A stretch of 14,378 nt of DNA from assembly GCA_024811115.1 (NCBI GenBank), contig JAKOGH010000978.1, forward strand, positions 1 through 14,378, in the 5' to 3' direction. Below, in pieces: positions 8,119 through 14,378 of this stretch (positions within the stretch are counted from its first letter, which is position 1; each line of letters starts with the position of its first letter). The translations under genes were made by a program, and so were the position numbers. Source of the stretch: Terana coerulea. Lineage: Eukaryota; Basidiomycota; Agaricomycetes; Polyporales; Phanerochaetaceae. The notes beneath the pieces are model-generated. The model worked only from the letters and a program-made list of their open reading frames with translations, ran no database searches and was not told the origin of the DNA.

Positions 8119-8322
8119 GCAGCATCTACCATGAATATGCCGTTCGAAAGTGTTGAGTGGGAAAGAAGGCTCGCCCAGCGCCACAGGCTCGAAAATTTAG
8201 GGGTAAGGACTTATCTGTCACAAACCGGCGGACCCCTCTGTGACCGGTGACAAAACCCCGGATAGCGGACAGGCGGGACCCCCATGACGTGTGACACCCT
8301 GTCAGGTCATTAATGTACAGTA

Positions 8323-8613
8323 TATTGTATCAGTCCAGATCAGCAGGGGGATTTCTCAGATGACTAGTCAAGCAGTAGTGGTATTATAGCTGCATGTAAG
8401 GAACAAAATAGGGCAGTAAGAAATAGAATAGCAGAGAAGTAGTGCTAATTGCCCTAATATATAGAATAATTAAGACAATTAGCAAAGGACCTCACTAAAC
8501 TGCCTTATTGGCCTTATGTATCTATTTATCTAGCTGTGCTACTTTGATGCTTATGTGCAATGAATTAGTGCTTATCAGCAGGCATTAGGTAGAAATAGTA
8601 GGGGGTTTTTCAG
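8323..8613. other. Non-coding stretch with a short direct repeat and a hairpin
   Basis: Two similar words, GCAGGGGGATTTCTCAGATGA (about 8344-8364) and GTAGGGGGTTTTTCAGATGA (about 8597-8616), stand about 253 bases apart. The second looks like the 3' splice end of an intron (TTTTTCAG) before the decayed gene to the right. Between them an inverted repeat GCTAATTG/CAATTAGC lies at about 8444-8451 and 8475-8482. No gene is seen. Confidence 0.45.
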
Positions 8614-9441
8614 ATGAACGAGAGAAACTTTTTATCACGGCCATTGCGTCCATTGAAAGCGGCCACCTCAGGCCGTGGTAGGGATATTCCTGTGGCGCGC
8701 TATGACCATGATGCAGAATGTCTCGAAGGACATGGCGAAGTGAGTTTTCGCTTTTCTGCTGAGATATAGTGTTATTAATACGTGTGGAGACAACTGGCAC
8801 ATGAACGGCTTCTTTGTGTGCTACTTTTTACTCGTAGGAGGCCAGGCTAGGCCATTACTGTCAGCCACAAGATGGATATATTGGTCGACAACAGCAGTCT
8901 TCAGTCCACAGCATTACTTTCTAACTTGCAAGTGAGTCCAAGAAAAGCAAAAACATATTCAGACTTGCTTGCTAACTGGTAAGCATGGTGCAGAATCCAC
9001 CTCTTCGTAGACGGCAATGTCTACCTCAATTCATACTCAAGTAAAGCCTTGACTGTGCTCAATACCGCCTAGACGACTCAGCGGCTTGCGCGTTCTGTGA
9101 ATAACTCGGGTGCGGATCAAGTATTCAAGACCTCGAACTCGACTCTCGAGGGCGTGGGCTTATACGAATATGGTGGAGCTGGATTTCACTTCTATAAAAG
9201 CTCCATGCAACACCTCGTAGCGACTCACGGTGAAATCCTTGTAAGTCTGCACACCGTCTTATAGTGTTTTACTGGGCTTACCTTCTGTGCACGTTTCTAG
9301 CGCTTCTATCCTCACATGTATCATCGGCGATATCGGACTTAGGAAGCCCGGGACCGTCAGAGGAGTACATGGACCCACAACGGCAGAAGCAGAATATATG
9401 TACGCGACAATGGATCCTGATGTGCGGGAAAGCTGATCTAA
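8614..9441 (+). pseudogene. Decayed multi-exon gene of unknown function
   Basis: The family is not recognised. Splice signals are good: introns at 8740-8837 (GTGAGT to TCGTAG), 8932-8993 (GTGAGT, branch TGCTAAC, GTGCAG; 62 bases) and 9241-9300 (GTAAGT, branch CTTAC, TTTCTAG; 60 bases). One phase links the exons: exon 1 reads DEREKLFITAIASIESG, exon 2 ends AVFSPQHYFLTCK, and exon 3 begins IHLFVDGNVYLNSYSSKAL and ends QHLVATHGEIL. The frame is broken by stops at 8679, 8703, 8709, 9070, 9340, 9418 and 9439. The first three could be Trp codons changed by G-to-A. No membrane segment or known catalytic motif is visible. An upstream exon is implied by the acceptor-like TTTTTCAG before 8614. The alternative is that another frame of exon 1 (ATG at 8614) is the real one. 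Confidence 0.45.
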
Positions 9442-10010
9442 GCACCGCATAGACGGAAAGGTTCACTTGCGACTTCATTCTCCACACTGCGCGAGCACGA
9501 GTGCGTATCAAGTGTGCCTCCTGCATTCACTGCCGTATCTAAGAACCAAGCTCTAGACATCTGACTCATGACGTCAGTCCTAACCAAGAATCTCTGAGAA
9601 ACAAACAATCTTCCAGACGGCCAGATCTTCCCTTTCATATTATACAGCAGTGCGTCCGACCAAGCCCCGGTACCTTCTTCTCTGACACCTCTGTGAGCTA
9701 AGGGTACAAGGGAGTCAGGACATCAGAGGCTGTTATTGATTGTGAGGCGCATTTTGCAGTGCTGTGCCGCCGGACGTGGAAATTGACTTCTCTCTCAGGG
9801 TGAATACGCACGTCTGCTGCGAGACAAAGTCCTGGACAAAATAGCACTGAAATTGTCCTAAGCCGATAGAAGGTATCCAATGAAAGGCAGCCACATATTG
9901 CATGTGCGTTCCGTACAATTATATCGCATACTGTGCGATGTTCTACACGTAGATCGATACCGTACACAAAATACAAATCCAAGGATACCGAGAAAAAACG
10001 GAGACAGGTG
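9442..10010. other. No supportable gene
   Basis: A minus-strand frame of 209 codons spans 9698-10327 but runs through the tandem duplication at 10011-10235. It has no recognisable domain and lies downstream of the BTB gene on the same strand. I take it as a chance open frame. Nothing else is visible here. Confidence 0.4.
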
Positions 10011-10235
10011 ATGAGATTTAAATGTTGTAGGATGAATAGTGCTGCAAAACGAGTGGTTAACCAATAGCTCGTTGAGATGAGACGCTGCGAGCAGCAGCGA
10101 CATACATGTTCTGATCTTATAGACGGGGCTGGATGATGAGACTCAAATGTCGTAGGTTGAATAGTGCTACAAAACGAGATGATTAGCCGATAGCTCGTTG
10201 AGGTGAGGCGCTGCGACATACATATGCTGATCTCG
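10011..10235. repeat. Two-copy tandem duplication, period 126 bases
   Basis: About 100 bases starting GATGAG near 10012 recur near 10134. The shared block includes GAATAGTGCT, CAAAACGAG, TAGCTCGTTGAG and CGCTGCG. The landmark GTTGAG lies at 10071 and 10197, giving the 126-base step. Most differences are C/T or G/A exchanges. The duplication lies about 150 bases beyond the end of the BTB gene, on its 3' side, and may be non-coding. Confidence 0.75.
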
Positions 10236-10387
10236 TTCGTCAGAATACTGGGCGCATGATATTGGGGATGCCGAGGCGATACAATGAAGTGAGGGGAGGC
10301 TGTGTAACCAGTGTAAGCACAAAGCACTCCGAGAAAGTAGAAACTCGCTCACTGCATGGACTGTGTTTGGGACCGCAGTCAAGCACT

Positions 10388-11577
10388 CTATAACTTGGAG
10401 TCCAGGGATGGAGCAGCACACATAGTGAATCGGACCTGAGGCCGGTTGCGAATATCAGCGTCGCAGGCAAAGGAGGTGAGAAAAGTAACATACACCATCG
10501 ACAGCATGTTGAACACGCCGAGCGAGAATGCGATGGAACTCAATCACGTCCTCCATCGCCCGCTTACGGCATTGAGGACAGTGGGACCACTCCGCGGCGT
10601 TCTTGCTCCCTGCGGCCGTCTTCATCAAGGCCTCGGGTGACGGATAGGCGCGGAGCTTCTCTGACAAGTCCCAAAGGTAGTCGACCCATGAGAGGCCCGC
10701 GCAGCTCTGTTCCATCAGCGACACGGACGATTTGGTGCTCCTTCCCGCCATGAAGAGGGTCGAAGAACACCCAGTCTCGACGCGGAAGCCAATCCACTAT
10801 TACATTCCGCTCCGGGGATAATGTAAAGACAGCCTTGGCCGCAGCCTCACCACAGGATTTTCGATACTCCAGGAGCCAAAGGAGCTCACACACATCCATA
10901 TGCGTGCCCTCCGCCGCCGGCTTGACCCACAAATAAGACGGGATGGGCTCCGACAAAGAGTGCTTCGCGGCCAACATCATTCCTTCGAGCCACGGCTGAG
11001 CGTGTCGACAGGCCTGGAGGTAGAGGCCGAAGATGGTGCGGCGCATAACGCTCTCGTAGCGCATGTCATCCAGCACAGTGTTGCAAAGAATCCTGTACTT
11101 GAATGCGGCGTGTAGGATGGAGGCGTACTGCATGTCCGAGTACTGCTCTTGTCCGTACGTGCATCTGAGCGCTCCGTCCGGCCCCTGGAGTCGATACGCC
11201 ACACGCAGAACAGCTTCTAACGTTCGGCTGTCCTCATCCATCTTGATGACTTGAGCACCATTCATGGTGTCCGAGGCGGCGTTACAAGGCCTAAGAGCGG
11301 CAGAACTTGAGAGACGGGGCTGGAGTACAGGGATGTAGCAGTTGATGTCTTGAGACCGGACACGGTGCTGGACGCTATCCGATGAGAGTAGCACAACGTC
11401 GGCGTCGGCGAGGTCAAATGGCGCGGACGCTATCTTCGGATGTGGCTGCTGGAATTTTCGTAAGGCAGGCGGAGGACGTCTGGGATCGGTTGAAGAGGGT
11501 GTATCCCCGTCTGACCGGGAACGCTTGGGGTGGGAATCTTGAATGGTCGGCAACTTCACGGTGGACATGGTGGACAT
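10388..11577 (-). CDS. BTB/POZ-like protein, frame-broken
   Basis: The product resembles the expanded BTB/POZ-like proteins of mushroom-forming fungi, which are thought to be protein-interaction factors; no target is known. From the ATG at 11577 (context CAACATGTCC) the protein has a basic, Pro-rich start (KRSR at 18-21) and the domain opening PFDLADADVVLLSSD (53-67). EDSRTLEAVLRVAYRL (115-130), HAAFKYRI (156-163) and AAKHSL (203-208) follow. The helix LLEYRKSCGEAAAKAV (235-250) is typical of the family. The family's usual C-terminal part (SWVDYLWDLSEKLR, then CPQC and EFHRILARRV) is present but lies one frame over, from about 10751. A frame break therefore falls between about 10750 and 10690, where no normal intron fits. 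A 58-base intron (10436-10493: GTATGT, branch CTGAT, CCTCAG) then leads to a stop at 10388-10390. It may be a recent pseudogene or a sequencing error. The segment HRVRSQDINCYIPVLQPRL is unusually diverged for a BTB core. Confidence 0.75.
10436..10493 (-). other. Predicted intron in the BTB-like gene
   Basis: Read on the minus strand it has donor GTATGT, branch-like GCTGATA and acceptor CCTCAG, and is 58 bases long. Splicing joins GATGGT to GTCCGATTC in phase and gives a 16-residue tail ending at TAG (10388-10390). Without splicing, the same frame runs to a stop at 10455 instead. Confidence 0.6.
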
Positions 11578-12175
11578 GTTGTAGATGCTTGAATAGATAC
11601 ACGTCAGTAAAGCGTGCGGATAAGCACGGAAATAGCTTCAAAGACATACGCAAGAGGCTCAATGAACGAGGTATCGTCGGTGAGAGGCAACGGAAAGGGA
11701 TCGCAAGACGAACGAGACGGTGAGACGGTGGTGGGTTGGAAGAAGGGGACGGGCGTCGTAGGACTTCCTCGATGCCCAGAGGAGCGGGGATTCAAAAACG
11801 AACGTTGGCTTCGGAGTGGATGACGTCTGTCCGTGTCAAGCTCGGGCAGGGCTTGCGTCCCATTGCGGCGAGATGTTTGGGTCAATGGCTGGGCTGGGCC
11901 GGCTCTAGAGGCGGATGCTCGATCCCATCTGTGTCGACCACCAACTTGACACAGCAGAATCATATTTATTCCTGTCTTCAAGCCCCGCCAGACGGATGGA
12001 ACAACGAGTGGGATTCTTGTTTGTCGAGGGAGCGAGCCTGGGCAGCTGCCAGAAGTAGAAGGTGAGCTAGATCGGGACGAGTGACCGCCACCACGCGACA
12101 GGAAAAGCGTGACGCGCGTTGTTTATTCAAAATAAACATGCGGCTGACGCGCGTGACCCCGCCCGTCCTCCAGCG
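11578..12175. other. Divergent intergenic region
   Basis: It separates the BTB-like start (minus, 11577) from the plus-strand TATA box at 12176, so it may hold both promoters. Open frames of 99-125 codons occur on both strands but show no known domain and overlap one another. A GC-rich CCCCGCCCGTCC word lies just upstream of the TATA box (about 12157-12168). AATAAA at 12130 is too isolated to interpret. Confidence 0.4.
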
Positions 12176-12183
12176 TATAAGTA
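12176..12183 (+). promoter_or_regulatory. TATA box (TATAAGTA) facing the hairpin array
   Basis: TATAAGTA is followed 25-60 bases downstream by a pyrimidine-rich run (CTCCTCACCACCTCTCCC), as at fungal transcription starts, and preceded by a GC-rich word. It points into the tandem hairpin array. The first plus-strand ATG downstream comes only at 13325, so the transcript would have a leader of more than 1.1 kb or be non-coding. Confidence 0.5.
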
Positions 12184-12311
12184 CCACGACATTCCCCGCA
12201 TATCTCCTCACCACCTCTCCCTCTTCCACCTCACTCCCAGCCTTCGAGGCGCCGGGGGTGTTGTACTCCGCACTCAACCACTCCTTCCTCCGTTCTTCCT
12301 TCTCTATTCAC

Positions 12312-13287
12312 CTCGCTCCTCCAGCGACCCCTGGTAGCGAGCCTCCGTCAGCCTTCTCGAGTTCGTCGCGGATCCAGCCATTTTGGCGTACCTGGACACG
12401 ACTGTTCTCCATTCACCTCGCTCATCCAGCTGTCCCTGGTAGCGAGCTCCCGTCAGCCCTCTCGACTCTGTTGCGGATCCAGCCATTTGGCGTACCTGGA
12501 CGTGACCTCCCTCCATCCACCTCGCTCATCCAGTTATCCCTGGTAGCGAGCATCCGTCAGCCCTCTCCACTTCGTCGCTGATCCAGCCATTCTGGCGTAC
12601 CTGGAAGCGACTGTCCTCCTTCCTTTCTCTTTCCTCCGTTCTTCCTTCTCTGTTCACCTCGCTCATCCAGCAACCCCTGGTAGCGAGCATCCGTCAGTCA
12701 TCTCCACCTCGTCGCTGATCCAGCCATTCAGGCGTACCTGGAAGCGAACGTCCTCACCCTTTTCTTTCCTGTTCTCTTCTGCCGCCATCCACCTCGCTCA
12801 TCCAGCTGTCCCTGGTAGCGAGTATCCGTCAGCCCTCTCCACTTCGTTGCTCATCCAGCCATTCAGGCGTACCTGGAAGCGACAGTCCTCCTTCCCTGCT
12901 CTTTCCTCCATTCTTCCTTCTCTACTCACCTCGCTCCTCCAGCGACCCCTGGTAGCGAGCATCCGTCAATCATCTCCACCTCGTCGCTGATCCAGCCATT
13001 CAGGCGTGGAAGCGAACGTCCTCCTTCCTTTCTCTTTCCTGTTCTCTTCTGCCGCCATCCACCTCGCTCATCCAGCTGTCCCTGGTAGCGAGTATCCGTC
13101 AGCCTCTCCACTTCGTTGCTCATCCAGCCATTCAGGCGTACCTGGAAGCGACTGTCCTCCTACCTTTCTCTTTCCTCCGTTCTTCCTTTCTATTACCTCG
13201 CTCCTCCAGCGACCCCTGGTAGCGAGCATCCGTCAGCCCTCTCCACTTCGTCGCTCATCCAGCCATTCAGGCGTACCTGGAAGCGAA
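12312..13287 (+). repeat. Tandem array of eight units, each with two related hairpins
   Basis: The units start at 12312, 12417, 12521, 12658, 12793, 12930, 13063 and 13197. The first two steps are about 105 bases and the rest 133-137 because a CT-rich spacer is added. Each unit holds hairpin A (30 bases: CTCGCT-NNN-CCAG-6-base loop-CTGG-T-AGCGAG) and, 23-27 bases on, hairpin B (usually 38 bases: GTCGCT-NAT-CCAG-14-base loop-CTGG-A-AGCGAC). The A stems are identical in all eight units while the loop varies (CGACCC, CTGTCC, TTATCC, CAACCC). B starts at 12365, 12470, 12574, 12711, 12846, 12983, 13115 and 13250. Units 4-5 and 6-7 form a duplicated dimer of about 270 bases. Repeat-derived peptides occur in several frames but none starts with ATG on the plus strand. 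I do not recognise the family. Confidence 0.9.
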
Positions 13288-13428
13288 CATCCTCCTTCTC
13301 CTCTTCCTCTCCTCTTTCTCGTGTATGCCGTAGAGATTCAGTCATGTTGGCTGGGGCGATGTATTCTCGGCGGAGGGCGACTTCGGTCGTCCTGGCACGG
13401 ACCTTTACGTGGTCGCTGGGATAAGTAC

Positions 13429-13452
13429 CCCTCGAGGCTTCGAGCCCGAGGG
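13429..13452 (+). repeat. Stem-loop after the hairpin array
   Basis: CCCTCG-A-GGCT-TCG-AGCC-CGAGGG folds into a 10-bp GC-rich stem with one bulged A and a 3-base loop. It lies about 140 bases after the last array unit and before an AT-rich stretch. It resembles no fungal terminator I know, but would be very stable in RNA. Confidence 0.65.
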
Positions 13453-13579
13453 CGAAACCAACACGTGCCTAATGCTTCGCTCTCTGTACATAGCCATGTA
13501 AACTATACATTGCCTTTATAATATATTTGCTTAACTTACTATCATCTTCATCAGTGCGATTCTGAGAGAACTTCGCATG

Positions 13580-14378
13580 CGGGAAAAGGATTGAGTTTGA
13601 GTTGGATGAATCCACGGTGCGTCTACCTGGATAATAATTTACTTGAGTATGTTGAGCGGATTTCCACCAAACACGTCACATACTTTATGATAGTCGAACC
13701 ACGTAACTGGCCCCCACGTAGGTGCTCCTTCAAGAATAATACATCCTATTCGAAAAACGTGAGGTCTCCAATGAGCATTTGGATCCTATTGATATGCTTG
13801 GCGGAAGGATGGCGTGCCAAGCAGAAGAGTTGTTCCGCGTTCGGCCAACTGGTCGTCTTCATGAAGTTCAACGTGCGGAAATTTGCCCCGAAGAGCCTTG
13901 AGCCATATCAAGTCTGAAAATAATCATCAAGTATAAGTTACACGCATATATGCTGACAAAACGGCGCCCACTGTTCGTAGTGTCGTGGATTAGGATGCGC
14001 AGCGGGTTTCAGCGTCAACGATGAGATGATTTCGGCAAGCTGGAATTGCTAAGCATAAACAAAGCTTGCTGTTGTAAGTGTGGGCAAGAAATATAGGGAG
14101 CTAAAAAAGCCTACAGATAAAACGCACATATCAGTGACGAAGATTTACCTCTTGTACGGCAGAGACGACACTCACATGAAAGTTGAATGGAAAGCAGGCG
14201 TCGTCGCTTCAATATCAATGCCCTGATTGCATAGAGAAACCTTTATCGTGGGTGCAGACGTATGATTGCCGGCTGCTATCGGTATGAGGGTCTAAAGCGA
14301 GACCATGGTAGACTGCGTGGCAAGGCGGCCCCAGATGTTCGTATACGAGGGACACTGGCGTTGTGAGGCGATTCAGCC
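13580..14378 (-). pseudogene. Probable broken minus-strand gene, cut by the window edge
   Basis: The protein is not recognised. On the minus strand a frame is open from the window edge for about 170 bases (TTPVSLVYEHLGPPCHAVYHGL) and then meets stops near 14210-14215. A candidate acceptor with pyrimidine tract (TATTTTCAG, ending at 13914) precedes a protein-like stretch (LKALRGKFPHVELHEDDQLA) interrupted by TAG at 13788-13790 and TAA at 13639-13641. Between the stops it reads APTWGPVTWFDYHKVCDVFG. A very short intron-like segment lies at 14111-14148 (GTAAAT, CTGAT, CTGTAG). The opposite strand has an uninterrupted frame of 108 codons at 13591-13917, also unrecognised, so the coding strand is not certain. 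Confidence 0.3.

Larger units (their letters stand above)
6903..8320. mobile_element. Outer miniature transposon with TA duplications (Tc1/mariner-like MITE)
   Basis: Left end 6903-6926 and right end 8297-8320 are 24-base perfect inverted repeats opening with CTGTACATTAATGACC. Each is flanked by TA (6901-6902 and 8321-8322), the target duplication of the Tc1/mariner superfamily. Subtracting the inserted hAT element and its extra target copy (7081-8126) leaves an element of about 372 bases, too short to encode a transposase. Both arms carry a related word, CCGGATAAGCGG on the left (about 6959-6970) and CCGGATAGCGG on the right (about 8259-8269), possibly a subterminal binding site. The superfamily assignment rests on TA plus the end structure and is an inference. 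It must move with help from an autonomous relative, which is not in the window. Confidence 0.82.
12176..13530 (+). ncRNA. Possible structured non-coding transcript
   Basis: This is an inference from layout. A TATA box (12176) is followed by a pyrimidine-rich start region, sixteen hairpins in eight units without any ATG, and a further stem-loop at 13429-13452. AT-rich sequence near 13510-13530 could hold the 3' end. In the B stems most imperfect pairs are G-T in plus-strand sense (unit 2 has two, units 5 and 7 one each), which stay paired in plus-strand RNA but not in minus-strand RNA. One pair (unit 1) goes the other way. A 26-codon frame at 13344-13424 exists after the array but looks fortuitous. 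The alternative is that the array acts as DNA, for example as paired protein-binding sites, and is not transcribed. Confidence 0.3.

Noticed and set aside
8344..8616. Segment between the two GGGGG...CAGATGA words as a further insertion with long target duplication
   Set aside because: The words differ at several bases and no terminal inverted repeats lie inside them.
9698..10327. 209-codon minus-strand protein
   Set aside because: It has no domain, runs through a tandem duplication, and lies 3' of the BTB-like gene on the same strand. It is probably a chance frame.
11604..11981. 125-codon minus-strand frame as an upstream exon of the BTB-like gene
   Set aside because: No splice donor or acceptor in phase was found, and the ATG at 11577 already has a good context and a complete N-terminus.
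12312..13287. CRISPR array
   Set aside because: The constant parts are hairpins with short spacers that are themselves conserved between units. The genome is fungal and no cas genes are present.
12081..13521. Repeat proteins on the plus strand (166 and 171 codons) with SIHLAHPAVPGSE-like peptides
   Set aside because: Similar peptides appear in shifting frames from unit to unit, and the array contains no ATG. The constant element is the hairpin, not a reading frame.

Overview
The window looks like a transposon-rich, gene-poor stretch of a filamentous fungal genome, most likely a basidiomycete of the Agaricomycetes (inference). The signs are short introns of 52-98 bases with fungal-type donors (GTATGT, GTAAGT, GTGAGT) and CTRAY-like branch sites, a BTB-type gene of the kind expanded in mushrooms, a Ty1/copia remnant, and several small non-autonomous DNA transposons. 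There is no bacterial or phage gene organisation. Only one gene can be assigned to a family, and even that one carries a frame break.

Layout. 1-1310: non-coding sequence with an LTR-like or promoter-like minus-strand stretch. 1311-2292: the 3' end of a decayed Ty1/copia element (RT end, RNase H, polypurine tract, 3' LTR). 2749-2876: a second LTR fragment of the same family in opposite orientation. 2921-3301: a small duplication and a perfect 10-bp hairpin. 3660-4500: a markedly AT-rich block, followed by a tRNA-derived (SINE-like) sequence on the minus strand. 4873-5690: a composite palindrome, then about five degenerate copies of a satellite with a unit near 151 bases. 6034-6468: splice-like signals and a short spliced open frame of unknown function.

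6903-8320 is a three-level nest of miniature transposons. An element with TA duplications and 24-bp perfect terminal inverted repeats contains a hAT-type element (8-bp target duplication GCAGCATC), which in turn contains a second hAT-type element (8-bp duplication GCTCAGAG, 29-bp perfect inverted repeats). All boundaries can be read to the base. 8614-9441 is a decayed multi-exon gene that keeps good splice sites but has many stops. 10011-10235 is a 126-base tandem duplication. 10388-11577 (minus) is a BTB/POZ-like gene with one intron and a frame break.

12176-13530 is the most unusual part. A plus-strand TATA box is followed by eight tandem units. Each unit carries two stem-loops (A and B) built on one plan, with constant stems, variable loops and at least one compensated base-pair change, and the array is followed by a further strong hairpin. 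No ATG occurs on the plus strand through the array. I propose, as inference, a structured non-coding RNA locus or a hairpin-based DNA array. The right end (13530-14378, minus) looks like another broken gene of unknown function, cut by the window edge.
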